Assembly: GCA_026388275.1 (NCBI GenBank)
Contig: JAPLKB010000064.1
Location: forward strand, 57,038 to 121,037
From: Pseudomonadota bacterium
GTDB taxonomy: Bacteria; Desulfobacterota; Syntrophorhabdia; Syntrophorhabdales; Syntrophorhabdaceae
Reading direction: 5' to 3'
Length of the DNA stretch: 64,000 nt
The translations under genes were made by a program, and so were the position numbers. Positions 28,391-36,792 of this stretch are shown piece by piece (the first letter of the stretch is position 1; each line of letters opens with the position of its first letter). Under the pieces are notes generated by a model. The model made no database searches, was not told where the DNA came from, and saw only the letters and a list, made by a program, of their open reading frames with translations.

Positions 28391-29398
28391 TTAGTTTTTA
28401 CCCGACAACTCGGAATAGGCTTTTCTTAAGCGTGCATCCCATTCTTTCGTCCAGTCTGGCATAATATCATTTTTATTATCTATATTGATTTTGTTTTTTT
28501 CCGAAAGTAAATCAATAAGTTGATTCAAGGTATTAATCTCATTAACATTAGTACCGATTCTTTTTAAGTGCTCAAGCAATATTGCTAACCTTGTCGTGGT
28601 ATAGGTATAAACAAATGTTTCAGGGTTTTCTTGATTAAAACTTATCGTCTCTGTTGTTAAAACATTATCTTTGTTGAAATATCTCGCCAACGGAGAGTAG
28701 ACACAGGCAGAGAAATTATTAATATTAAAATAATCGAAGTTAATCCAATCGGATAGACATGCTGATATAGTTTTTCTTTCGTCGCCATTTAGCTTTAATG
28801 TTTCCATTGACGTTTCAAAAACCTGCGGGCCTATTTCTAACTCAATCTGCTTTGCCTTTTTCTTTTCATTCCATTTAACCACATGTTCATCTTTCAGAAG
28901 ATCTGAAAAATCATTTTTCTCTACAAGTTTTGTTATGTTAATTAGATTTCTTTTTAAATATCTTTTAATAGGTTTCAGTTTTATCAAAAACCTTCCCTCT
29001 GTCTTGTTTTCTCTTGAAAAATTTCCAAATTTTATGAACAGAGGGAGCAACTGCTGGCATGAATATATTTCAATAGAAGAATTTTTCCTGTTCGCAATAC
29101 ATAAATAATGGGGAATTCTCAAACTTGCAAGAAAGTTCAGATTTGTTGAGTTCAACGTAATTTCTTTTCCTTTAGCTTTTACCTGTATTGAAAAAGTTTT
29201 TCCCGGTTCTAAATACCTTTCTTCTTTTGCAAACAAAGTGCAGAAAAAATCTGCCCCGACGTCGCTTCTGACATGAACTGGCACCACAAAAGCAATTTCT
29301 GACAAGATATATTCCGCTAAAACCTCTGCACGCCAGCCCTGATAGTAAGAATCTAACTTACCCGAAGACGTTTTTTGATTATGCTTCAGCAAATTCAT
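28391..29398 (-). CDS. DUF4365-type (PD-(D/E)XK-like) protein
   Basis: 335 residues. The N-terminal ~130 residues match the DUF4365 pattern: a helix with conserved Glu (GWRAEVLAEYIL, E25), then SDVGADFF (Asp46-x-Gly-x-Asp50) and FSIQVKAKG (Gln72-x-Lys74). This is the layout of a restriction-endonuclease-like active site. The remaining ~200 residues are unrecognised. The ATG overlaps the legI stop (ATGA, 29395-29398) and legG starts eight bases after its end, so it is transcribed inside the legionaminate operon. A nuclease has no role in sugar synthesis; a defence function or a non-catalytic role is possible. Confidence 0.7.
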   Translation of the reverse strand: MNLLKHNQKTSSGKLDSYYQGWRAEVLAEYILSEIAFVVPVHVRSDVGADFFCTLFAKEERYLEPGKTFSIQVKAKGKEITLNSTNLNFLASLRIPHYLCIANRKNSSIEIYSCQQLLPLFIKFGNFSRENKTEGRFLIKLKPIKRYLKRNLINITKLVEKNDFSDLLKDEHVVKWNEKKKAKQIELEIGPQVFETSMETLKLNGDERKTISACLSDWINFDYFNINNFSACVYSPLARYFNKDNVLTTETISFNQENPETFVYTYTTTRLAILLEHLKRIGTNVNEINTLNQLIDLLSEKNKINIDNKNDIMPDWTKEWDARLRKAYSELSGKN

Positions 29399-30417
29399 AC
29401 CTCTATTATTTCATCAGGCTCAAAATCTCTTTTTGCCCTCTTCCCCAGAATACTGTCCCATTTCATAGGGCTGATCCCTGTTCCCGGCCTCTTAACGGTA
29501 ATATTTTCTTCTGTAATAACATCGCCTTTTTTTATCGCCCTTGAAGCGACGATGCTTTTACGAGCAATAACCATATTTTTTGTTTCCGAAGGCGATGGTG
29601 TTTTTACCCCATTACCAAGGGCTTCCTCTATGTTTCTTATTGCCGTCACCATTGCCTCCAGTTCTTCCGGTTCAAGTGATGCCCTGTGATCCGGACCTTT
29701 GGCATTTCTATTAAGTGTAAAATGCTTTTCAATAATCTCTGCACCGAGAGCCACTGCAGCTACAGGTATTTCTATTCCCAGTGTATGATCTGAATAACCT
29801 ACCTTCATGCCGAATCTTTTTTTCATGGCAACCATGGCAAGAAGGTTTACATCTTGAAGAGGAGTAGGATACTCGGTGTTACAATGAAGAAGTGTTATAT
29901 CTTCTTTGGATGTCCCGGCTTCAACAAGAATTTTTATTGCTCTTCCGATTTCTTTCATATCAGCCATGCCTGTGGACATGATGATCTTCTTTTTCAAATT
30001 TCCTATTTTTCTCAAATAGGGAAGATTAGTTATTTCACCTGAAGGTATTTTAAACGTCTCAAGACCAAGACCTTCGAGGAGATCGATGCTGTCCATATCA
30101 AAGGGGGTCGAAAGAAATTGGATTCTCTTTTTTTTACAATATTCGATAAGTTCTTTATGTGCATCAGCTTTAAGAGACAGCTTTTTCAGCATCTCAAGCT
30201 GTGATTCTCCTGCATCTGTGGTGCTTTTCTGATATTCCGCCTTGGGCGTTTTTTTGCTCACAAGATCTTCCGGCACAAAAGTCTGAAACTTAACAGCGTC
30301 AGTACCTGCTTTAACTGCTGTATCAATCATTTTTTTTGCAATCCCGATATCCCCGTTATGATTCACACCGGCTTCAGCAATAATAAATACCTTCTTATCA
30401 GACAGTTTGTTTTTCAT
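29395..30417 (-). CDS. legI: N,N-diacetyllegionaminate synthase (LegI/NeuB family)
   Basis: 340 residues: FIIAEAGVNHNGDIGIAKKMIDTA, AVKFQTFVPEDLV, QFLSTPFDMDSIDLLE, FKIPSGEITNLPYLR, LLHCNTEYPTP, GYSDHTLGIEIPVAAVALGAEIIEKHFTLNR. The C-terminal SAF domain includes IVASRAIKKGDVITEENI. These are all hallmarks of NeuB synthases that condense PEP with a 6-carbon diamino sugar. LegG, LegH and LegC neighbours assign it to legionaminate. It ends in an ATGA overlap with the DUF4365 gene. Confidence 0.92.
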   Translation of the reverse strand: MKNKLSDKKVFIIAEAGVNHNGDIGIAKKMIDTAVKAGTDAVKFQTFVPEDLVSKKTPKAEYQKSTTDAGESQLEMLKKLSLKADAHKELIEYCKKKRIQFLSTPFDMDSIDLLEGLGLETFKIPSGEITNLPYLRKIGNLKKKIIMSTGMADMKEIGRAIKILVEAGTSKEDITLLHCNTEYPTPLQDVNLLAMVAMKKRFGMKVGYSDHTLGIEIPVAAVALGAEIIEKHFTLNRNAKGPDHRASLEPEELEAMVTAIRNIEEALGNGVKTPSPSETKNMVIARKSIVASRAIKKGDVITEENITVKRPGTGISPMKWDSILGKRAKRDFEPDEIIEV

Positions 30418-30420
30418 GTC

Positions 30421-31041
30421 CTACCGTTTTTTTGATGGAAATTGTTCACATGAACAAATGCCAAACGGAACAGTAACACCGCTTTTTACAAAGGCGCTTT
30501 CACCTATCTCGATATATTGCCTTGTGGCACTGTTGCTTCCGATAAAAGTTTTTGCTCCGATTCTCGTCCCTCCATTTATCACCGCTCCCGTTGATATGTG
30601 GCAGTGATCGCCTATAACTACATCGTGCTCGATAATGGCGCCGGTGTTTATGATACAGTTTCTGCCTATCTCAGCACCCGCATTGACAATTACATTATGC
30701 ATTATAATAGTGCCCTCACTAATGACGGAATGTTTCGATACATGAGCCCTAGGTGAGGTTATCACGGGAAACAGTGCACCAAATTTTTTTAACATGTCAA
30801 ATTTTTCAATCCTTACAAAGGCATTTTCTATCTGACCGATGGTTATTAAAAAAAATTTAAACCTCTCAACAAGACCGGCAAGATCATCTTCAGTACTCAA
30901 AATTTCATATCCCAGAACCTTCTGGTGCAGCTTCTCCTTAATGTCTACAATTCCTGCGATACGGAAAATATTCTCAGTTTCGATGACATCAATACATGAC
31001 CTGCAATGACCGCCTCCACCAAAAAGTATTAAGTCTTCCAT
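30421..31041 (-). CDS. legH: Sugar N/O-acyltransferase, LegH/NeuD/PglD type
   Basis: 206 residues. The N-terminal nucleotide-sugar domain starts DLILFGGGGHCRSCIDVI. From residue ~100 a left-handed beta-helix of hexapeptide repeats follows (SVISEGTIIMHNVIVNAGAEIGRNCIINTGAIIEHDVVIG). The catalytic His of PglD-type enzymes fits IEHD. The family N-acetylates the 4-amino sugar made by LegC. It sits two bases downstream of legC and three upstream of legI. Confidence 0.87.
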   Translation of the reverse strand: MEDLILFGGGGHCRSCIDVIETENIFRIAGIVDIKEKLHQKVLGYEILSTEDDLAGLVERFKFFLITIGQIENAFVRIEKFDMLKKFGALFPVITSPRAHVSKHSVISEGTIIMHNVIVNAGAEIGRNCIINTGAIIEHDVVIGDHCHISTGAVINGGTRIGAKTFIGSNSATRQYIEIGESAFVKSGVTVPFGICSCEQFPSKKR

Positions 31042-31043
31042 GG

Positions 31044-32138
31044 TTATGAAATAGTCTCCTTTATTGCCTTGCAGGCATAATAGATATCATCAGCCGAATT
31101 CAACGTGGAACAGGGCAGGCATAAACCTTTTTCATATATTTCATCAGAGTTTTTCAAGGAAATTTCATCTCCGGCAATATATGGCGGGAAACCGGTAATA
31201 GGCATAAAAACCCTTCGAACAGGCACGTTTTTCTTTTTTAATAAATCCATTAAGGAATTAAAATCAATCTTTTTCTCAATTGTTATGCAGGTAAACCAGA
31301 ATGAACTTTCGGCACACTCATATGACTCCTGAAAACGGACAAAATCAAGTTTACCCAATTCCTCACGGTATATATCGTTGTACATCTTCTTCTTTGCAAG
31401 GAATTCGCCGAGCCTCTCCATCTGAGCCAGCCCCATAGCTGCTTCAAGATTCGTCATTCTATAATTGAACCCTATCTCCGGGTGGTAGTAACCCCTCGAT
31501 TCATCACGAGCCTGATTTACAAGAAATTTGATGTGCTCCATGCGCTTTTCATCATTTCCCACAACCATGCCGCCGCCGCCTGTGGTAATAGTCTTATTGC
31601 CATTAAAGCTTAAACAGCCAAGATCTCCTGCATTCCCCATATATTGGCCTTTGTATTTAGCGCCAAGGCTCTCTGTTGCATCCTCTATTACAAAAAGCCC
31701 GTATTTTTCGGCTATCTCCATTATCTCATCCATTTTACAAGGGTTTCCATAAAGATGGACAGGAATAATTGCCTTTGTCCTCGGCGATATGCAGCGTTCA
31801 ATTTCAGCAGGACTAATATTCCAGGTTTTTATATCCACATCGGCAAAGATAGGTTTTGCATTTACGTAAACAATCGGATTCACCGTAGCAACAAAGGTAA
31901 GGGCTGGAACAATAACCTCGTCCCCCTCTTTTATTCCCAATTCATATAAAGCTACGTGAAGAGCAGCGGTTCCACTCTGAGTCGACACTGCCCTTTTAGC
32001 ACCAAGATATATGGCAATTTCATCTTCAAATTGCGGGACAAAAGGACCGAAGGTAGAGACAAAGTTCGAATCTATGACCTTTTCAATATATGCCTTTTCA
32101 ATTGCACCCAGATTTGGTGCATCAAGCTCTATCTTCAC
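31044..32138 (-). CDS. legC: Sugar aminotransferase, LegC/DegT family
   Basis: A GTG at 32138, preceded by AGGAG five bases upstream, gives 364 residues starting (M)KIELDAPNLGAIEKAYIEKV, the normal family N-terminus. A longer form from an ATG at 32183 would overlap the upstream gene by 62 bases and lacks a site, so it was rejected. PLP features are TQSGTAALHVAL, VIVPALTFVATVNPI, FVIEDATESLGAKYKGQ and the internal lysine in LSFNGNKTITTGGGG. DegT enzymes aminate the 4-keto-6-deoxy sugar. It is the only DegT-type aminotransferase in the window. Confidence 0.88.
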   Translation of the reverse strand: MKIELDAPNLGAIEKAYIEKVIDSNFVSTFGPFVPQFEDEIAIYLGAKRAVSTQSGTAALHVALYELGIKEGDEVIVPALTFVATVNPIVYVNAKPIFADVDIKTWNISPAEIERCISPRTKAIIPVHLYGNPCKMDEIMEIAEKYGLFVIEDATESLGAKYKGQYMGNAGDLGCLSFNGNKTITTGGGGMVVGNDEKRMEHIKFLVNQARDESRGYYHPEIGFNYRMTNLEAAMGLAQMERLGEFLAKKKMYNDIYREELGKLDFVRFQESYECAESSFWFTCITIEKKIDFNSLMDLLKKKNVPVRRVFMPITGFPPYIAGDEISLKNSDEIYEKGLCLPCSTLNSADDIYYACKAIKETIS

Positions 32139-33111
32139 CACCGCTCCTAAATTTAGGTTCCGTGTTGTAATATATGTTTTCATATGGATTTTCTATGATT
32201 CCTGAAGACAGCATTTTCACGACCTCCCTGACTCCGTCTTCCACTGTAAAAACATTTGTCAAACCAAGATATTCTTTAAGCTTAGTAAAATCAACCTGGT
32301 AATCTCTAAGATCAGCGCCTTTATCTACTACATCTATTTTCAGATCAGGAACAAACTTCTTCACAATCTCAGCTATTCTAATCTTCTGGTAGTTTTCAGT
32401 ATTGAATCCAACATTAAAAACATTTCTACAAACCTTATTGAATTGCCCGATCATTGAGATAATTACCCTTGCTGCATCATAAACATGTATATAAGGTCTG
32501 TATGTATAAGGTAAAAAGATATCGAGATATTTCTTCATAAAGGCATTCAATGCAAAATCGTTGACTGTAAGGTCAAAACGCATTCTCGGCGATGCTCCAT
32601 AGATAGTGGACATCCTACATACAACCCAATCGATGTTCCCTGGGTTATCCATTAATAAATTTTCCACTCTTACCTTGGTATCAGCATAGAGCGAAAGGGG
32701 CTTCAAATTTGTGTTCTCGCTTGCAAGTCCATCAACAACCCCGTAGTTAGAGCAGGTAGAAAGAAAGATAAAGCCTTTTGCCCCTTCTTCTGCTGCAAGC
32801 CTTATAAGTTCTTTTGTAGCTACAAAATTTGTTTTTTCCGTCAAATCAGGGAATTTATTACTTGCGGGTTCTCCTACTATTGCAGCAGTGTGTATCACAA
32901 AATCAATGTCTTTCAAGTAAGGCCTAACTTTCCCTGAATCCGTAATATCAATATTAAAAAATTCATAATTAGGATTACCAAGATGTATCAAGGGCACCTT
33001 GTTATCAAAAAATAAAGAGTCAATAACTCTTACCTCGTAGTCATTTTTAAGCGCTGTGTTTGTGAGCACAGACCCGACATATCCGGCGCCCCCTGTAATA
33101 AGCAATTTCAT
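32122..33111 (-). CDS. NAD-dependent sugar epimerase/dehydratase
   Basis: 329 residues of the extended SDR family. The NAD motif LLITGGAGYVGSVLTNTAL is at the start, FVIHTAAIVGEPASN follows, and the catalytic site is STCSNYGV then YADTK. The protein does not show the sequence typical of the LegB 4,6-dehydratase. It could act as a nucleotide-sugar 4-epimerase or a dehydratase that replaces LegB. It overlaps legC by 17 bases with the chosen GTG start, and overlaps the MarR-type regulator by four bases. Confidence 0.83.
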   Translation of the reverse strand: MKLLITGGAGYVGSVLTNTALKNDYEVRVIDSLFFDNKVPLIHLGNPNYEFFNIDITDSGKVRPYLKDIDFVIHTAAIVGEPASNKFPDLTEKTNFVATKELIRLAAEEGAKGFIFLSTCSNYGVVDGLASENTNLKPLSLYADTKVRVENLLMDNPGNIDWVVCRMSTIYGASPRMRFDLTVNDFALNAFMKKYLDIFLPYTYRPYIHVYDAARVIISMIGQFNKVCRNVFNVGFNTENYQKIRIAEIVKKFVPDLKIDVVDKGADLRDYQVDFTKLKEYLGLTNVFTVEDGVREVVKMLSSGIIENPYENIYYNTEPKFRSGGEDRA

Positions 33112-33476
33112 AGGCTTATATCTCCTTCCGTTTTAGCTTTCCGGTCTGCCTTCACCTGTCCTACTTCATCTGTATCTTTTTTTAATTCATCTATCTCCAT
33201 CTTTAACCTTTCGTACTCTTCCATTTTTTTCTGAAGAAAATACTGGGTTTGTTTGACCCGTGCATTTATCCCCTGAGGCGTCAGAACATATATATAAGCT
33301 GCTTTTTTACTCGAGTTTTTAAAGCGCTGGGTTTTGACATATCCTTTTTGAATAAGCTCCTTCATGATATAGTTGATGCTGCCGAGACTCAACCCTACCT
33401 TTCTGGAAAGGTCACGTTGAGATACCGTACCCTCTACGGATAATTCTTTCAGAGTCTTAAACTGAGCTTCGTTCAT
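33108..33476 (-). CDS. EPS-associated MarR-family regulator
   Basis: 122 residues. The N-terminal winged helix-turn-helix (TLKELSVEGTVSQRDLSRKVGLSLGSINYIMKELIQKGYVKTQRF) and a C-terminal basic coiled coil (YFLQKKMEEYERLKMEIDELKKD) match the EPS-associated MarR subfamily found at the head of exopolysaccharide clusters. It is the first gene of the legionaminate operon and overlaps the next gene by four bases. A TGTTCA-N5-TGAACA inverted repeat at its promoter start site suggests autoregulation. Confidence 0.87.
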   Translation of the reverse strand: MNEAQFKTLKELSVEGTVSQRDLSRKVGLSLGSINYIMKELIQKGYVKTQRFKNSSKKAAYIYVLTPQGINARVKQTQYFLQKKMEEYERLKMEIDELKKDTDEVGQVKADRKAKTEGDISL

Positions 33477-33537
33477 AAAACATATATTGTTGTTTTGCTC
33501 TCATGGCATCCGCATCGCGGGTCGTGGCTTGATGCCA

Positions 33538-33576
33538 GTGGAGGGGACGACCGGGTACCCGTTTGCGGGTGTTCCG
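33538..33576. repeat. 39-base dispersed repeat, copy A
   Basis: The segment from GTGGAGGGG to TTCCG matches 44052-44090 at about 31 of 39 bases without gaps. It lies in the ~180-base transcribed leader of the MarR-type regulator and contains a hairpin ACCCG-TTTG-CGGGT. A second hairpin (GGCATC...GATGCC, 33505-33536) lies directly beside it. This 309-base gap (33477-33785) has no gene. The repeat may be a remnant of a small mobile element or a structured RNA. Confidence 0.6.
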
Positions 33577-33644
33577 AAAAATTGATAGGCTACCGCTATT
33601 AGCGAATGTTACCGTTACCATTGAAGATAAATAAATTTTGAATA

Positions 33645-33695
33645 TGTTCAACCACTGAACACATTAATAATGCCAGTAAACTATTTGCATGTCAA
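33645..33695 (-). promoter_or_regulatory. Sigma70-type promoter and operator of the legionaminate operon
   Basis: On the minus strand TTGACA (33690-33695) is followed after 17 bases by CATTAT (33667-33672). Just downstream, where transcription would start near 33660, is the inverted repeat TGTTCA-GTGGT-TGAACA (33645-33661). A repressor bound there would block initiation. The regulator encoded ~170 bases downstream is the likely ligand, which is inference. Confidence 0.7.
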
Positions 33696-33785
33696 GATAT
33701 TTTCTTATTTGCTTTATCGAATTATTTTAAGAATAAACAATCTACACTAAAAACAGCATGCAGTTATTATTGCTGTTCTTTTCAA

Positions 33786-34901
33786 TCATCTATTGTGCTT
33801 TGCCTGAATGCCCTTTTGCAAAATCAATTCAAGTTTTTCTCCGATGCTCTCTATTGCATACTTGCCCGATACCTCAAACCCACGTTTAATGTGAGAAAGA
33901 CGCATTTCTTCATTTTCTGCTATCTCAATAACAGCCTTTGCAATCTCTTCCGGTTTGTGCACATTTACAAAATATGCATAGTCATAGGCCTCATCGAATG
34001 CAAGAAAGGGGGGAACCTTTGTCAGGATTACAGGTGTTCCTGCACTCATAGCCTCCACAGGCGGTAAGCCGAAACCTTCTATCTCGGTTGATGCAGAAAC
34101 AAGTATATGGGTTTCCCGATACAAATCTGCCATCTCCTGCTCGGATATCCTTACAAAAAACCTGTCTACCACCCCATAGTTCTTTTCATCATCCGGAATA
34201 TCTGCCGGTGACACTCTTGTCAGTAAAACATTTTTCCCTTTCTCTTTCAGAATCTTTACTGCCTTTAATATATCCGGTATAGCCTTGTATTCTATGGTAG
34301 AATTTCCCACCGAAAGTATTCTGATCGTACCTGAATAATCGAGTTCTACTACCTTAGGATAAAACACTTTCCTGTCAATACCGTTAGGCAAAAGATAGCA
34401 CGGCATATTGAATCTTTTTTCAACGCCTGCAACAAGATGTGGAGAAATGGCAATCTTCACAGTAGGAAGTCTGTACAACTCATCAAACCTTTTAAGTTTT
34501 TGTTTCCAACCATGCTTTTTCCTAAAATAGTTCAGTCTTGTCAAAAAATCCTTTGAGCAGAAACGCGCTGGTATAACATGCCCTCTTATCCTCTCCAGCA
34601 CATAATCAGGCTCAAAACCTTGCATGAAATGAAAGAGCGGGATATTCCTTTTCTTGGCAATTTTCCATAGGTCCTCCACGTCCTTCGGGGTTGTAACTAC
34701 AATTGCATCCGCTTCCGGCACATACATATCATCAAATGAAGGAACTATTTCCGGCGTTACCCTGAAACCCCACTCTTCATCAAGAAAACGCGTAATAAGA
34801 TAGACCGTATGTCCCATGTTTCGCAAAAGCTCCACATGCTGGAAAAATACTTTTACTCCGCCTGTCATGCCCACATGTCTTATTGCATAAACTATTTTCA
34901 T
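33786..34901 (-). CDS. GT4-family glycosyltransferase
   Basis: From the ATG at 34901 (MKIVYAIRHVGMTGGVKVFF) the protein has 371 residues. A 14-residue upstream extension is possible but has no family match. The N-domain shows the GGVKVF loop and ITRFLDEEWGF. The C-domain has RILSVGNSTIEYKAIPDILKAV and the GT4 EIEGFGLPPVEAMSAGTPVI segment, in which E-x7-E binds the nucleotide sugar. It would add a hexose to a glycan lipid. It precedes the regulator gene on the same strand but is separated by 309 bases containing a promoter, so it is probably a separate unit. Confidence 0.88.
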   Translation of the reverse strand: MKIVYAIRHVGMTGGVKVFFQHVELLRNMGHTVYLITRFLDEEWGFRVTPEIVPSFDDMYVPEADAIVVTTPKDVEDLWKIAKKRNIPLFHFMQGFEPDYVLERIRGHVIPARFCSKDFLTRLNYFRKKHGWKQKLKRFDELYRLPTVKIAISPHLVAGVEKRFNMPCYLLPNGIDRKVFYPKVVELDYSGTIRILSVGNSTIEYKAIPDILKAVKILKEKGKNVLLTRVSPADIPDDEKNYGVVDRFFVRISEQEMADLYRETHILVSASTEIEGFGLPPVEAMSAGTPVILTKVPPFLAFDEAYDYAYFVNVHKPEEIAKAVIEIAENEEMRLSHIKRGFEVSGKYAIESIGEKLELILQKGIQAKHNR

Positions 34902-35090
34902 GAATAAAATACCGTTATCACATACTTTGTCACTATTCAACAAATATCATTCCGATTTTTTTGGATATTAAAAAGACCCCTTATTTTATATTGATTGTAA
35001 AATTTTACAAATGTTTTATGTTGAAATAAATTCTTAAAGAAATCGTTTCAGGGTATTAGAATGAGGCATATAAGGCAACATTCTGGCTTT

Positions 35091-35119
35091 TTGACTTAGT
35101 TCTTTTAATCAGTTATAGT
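35091..35119 (+). promoter_or_regulatory. Sigma70-type promoter of the moa operon
   Basis: TTGACT (35091-35096) and TATAGT (35114-35119) are 17 bases apart. Transcription would start near 35126, leaving a leader of about 150 bases before the moaA ATG at 35279. Confidence 0.65.
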
Positions 35120-35133
35120 ATTACACCAAATGT

Positions 35134-35155
35134 AATTTCCGGAAGACAGGAAATT
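35134..35155 (+). promoter_or_regulatory. Leader hairpin upstream of moaA
   Basis: A perfect 7-bp stem, AATTTCC and GGAAATT, encloses an eight-base loop, close to the predicted start site. It has no T-run, so it is not a terminator. It may take part in leader-based control. I could not match it to the molybdenum-cofactor riboswitch consensus by eye. Confidence 0.4.
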
Positions 35156-35278
35156 TAAAATGCTTATGGAACTGATTACCTTGGATAAATCTAAAAAAAG
35201 ACTTAACTTATAGGCATGGACGGATACGGTATAAAAAAACCAATAAAATATATCAATGAATAACGGTGAACAATAAAT

Positions 35279-36253
35279 ATGCTGATTGATGAGTTTAACA
35301 GAGTTATTAATTATGTGAGAATTTCTATTACCGACAGATGTAATTTAAGGTGTAAATACTGTGTTGACGGGACATTTCCCTTTATCCCCCATAATGATAT
35401 GCTTTCCTATGAAGAAATTATCCGCTTCGTAAAAATATCCGCCGAGCTTGGCGTAAGCAAGATCCGCTTGACAGGAGGAGAACCCCTTGCAAGAAAAGGG
35501 ATTTCTTATCTTCTCGGAGAAATAAATAAAATACAGGGTATTAACGATATAAGTCTAACCACAAACGGCGTTTTACTTGGAAAAAACATTAAAGAGCTTA
35601 TGGAATCAGGATTAAGAAGGGTAAATATCAGCCTTGACACGTTGAAAAAAGACAAGTTCGCTTACATAACAGGTGTTGATGCTTTCACCGATGTAATAAG
35701 GAGCATTAAGAAGGCTCATTATTCAGGTTTAAACCCGATTAAAATTAATTCTGTTATTATTAAAGGCTTCAATGATGATGAAATCCTCGATTTTGCAAAA
35801 CTAACAATACGTTATAATCATCACTTTAGATTTATAGAATATATGCCTTTTGGCGATTCAGGCATGTGGGACAGAACAAAGATTGTCACTTCAAGTGAAA
35901 TTGAAGCCCGCATAAGAGAAGTATACGAACTGGAGTCTTCTATTAATAATGAAAGAGGTCCTGCGAAGATGTTTAATATTAAAGGCGCAGCTGGCAAGAT
36001 AGGGTTTATCAGCCCCGTATCTTCTCATATATGCTCGGAATGCAACCGAATCAGGCTTACTTCAAACGGTAAAATTCGGCCATGTCTATTTTCTGATGTG
36101 GGATATGATGTGAAAAAACTCATGAGAGAAGGAAAAAGCGATGAAGAAATAAAGACTTTTATAATCAATATCGTCAAGGTAAAACCTGAAAGAAAGGATG
36201 AAATCGGCCAGATTAAAAAATGTCAAAGAAGTTTGCAGCATATAGGAGGATAG
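35279..36253 (+). CDS. moaA: GTP 3',8-cyclase MoaA
   Basis: 324 residues. The radical SAM cluster TDRCNLRCKYC is near residue 20 and KIRLTGGEPLARKGI follows. The C-terminal cluster ligands are in HICSECNRIRLTSNGKIRPCLF, and the chain ends in Gly-Gly as in active MoaA, which needs this tail. MoaA makes the first molybdopterin intermediate from GTP, upstream of MoaC. The gene is followed within ten bases by moaC. All expected motifs are intact. Confidence 0.95.
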   Translation: MLIDEFNRVINYVRISITDRCNLRCKYCVDGTFPFIPHNDMLSYEEIIRFVKISAELGVSKIRLTGGEPLARKGISYLLGEINKIQGINDISLTTNGVLLGKNIKELMESGLRRVNISLDTLKKDKFAYITGVDAFTDVIRSIKKAHYSGLNPIKINSVIIKGFNDDEILDFAKLTIRYNHHFRFIEYMPFGDSGMWDRTKIVTSSEIEARIREVYELESSINNERGPAKMFNIKGAAGKIGFISPVSSHICSECNRIRLTSNGKIRPCLFSDVGYDVKKLMREGKSDEEIKTFIINIVKVKPERKDEIGQIKKCQRSLQHIGG

Positions 36254-36263
36254 AGGAGAGGAG

Positions 36264-36752
36264 ATGAAACTTACCCATTTAGACAGCAATGGTAAGGCAC
36301 GTATGGTTGATGTTACTGAAAAAAAGGAAACTGAAAGGGCGGCAAAGGCCTTTGGTAAGGTAAGGATGTCGCCTAAAACATACAGGGAAATTAGAAAAGG
36401 TGTTGGGCCAAAGGGTGATATTTTTACTGTTGCTAAAATAGCCGGCATTATGGGAACTAAAAAAACACATGAGCTTATACCTCTATGCCATCCCTTGACC
36501 ATTACCCATATAGATGTCAATTATAACTTTGATGACAAAGAATCCATTGTGGAAATTACATCATCTGTAAAAATAAAAGGACAGACCGGTGTTGAGATGG
36601 AAGCTCTTACCTGCGTTATGCTCACTGCGCTGACAATATACGATATGTGCAAGGCTATTGATAAGGGTATTGAACTTGGGCCATTCTATCTCCTTGAAAA
36701 GAGCGGCGGGAAGAGCGGCAAATATGTAAAAAACGTGAAGTGTGATTCGTGA
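36264..36752 (+). CDS. moaC: Cyclic pyranopterin monophosphate synthase MoaC
   Basis: 162 residues, with a strong GGAGAGGAG ribosome site just upstream. Family segments are MVDVTEKKETERAAKAFG, LIPLCHPLTITHIDV, GVEMEALTCVMLTALTIYDMCKA and LLEKSGGKSGKY, which include the catalytic Lys and His residues. MoaC converts the MoaA product to cyclic pyranopterin monophosphate. The gene order moaA-moaC-MOSC-mogA indicates one operon. Confidence 0.95.
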   Translation: MKLTHLDSNGKARMVDVTEKKETERAAKAFGKVRMSPKTYREIRKGVGPKGDIFTVAKIAGIMGTKKTHELIPLCHPLTITHIDVNYNFDDKESIVEITSSVKIKGQTGVEMEALTCVMLTALTIYDMCKAIDKGIELGPFYLLEKSGGKSGKYVKNVKCDS

Positions 36753-36792
36753 AGCGTAAAAACACGAAATATAAGGCTATGGAGTATAAGAC

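Larger units (their letters stand above)
34902..35278. other. Divergent intergenic region between glycosyltransferase and moaA
   Basis: No gene is seen. It holds the moaA promoter (35091-35119), a leader hairpin (35134-35155) and, on the minus strand, a weaker candidate promoter upstream of the glycosyltransferase (TTGTAA-N16-TAAAAT, around 34988-35015). The region is very AT-rich. Confidence 0.6.

Noticed and set aside
33457..33651. 64-codon minus-strand frame upstream of the MarR regulator
   Set aside because: Spans the predicted promoter, operator and repeat hairpins; no ribosome site.
35134..35155. Molybdenum-cofactor riboswitch
   Set aside because: Only one short hairpin was found; the multi-stem consensus could not be matched by eye, so only a leader hairpin is reported.
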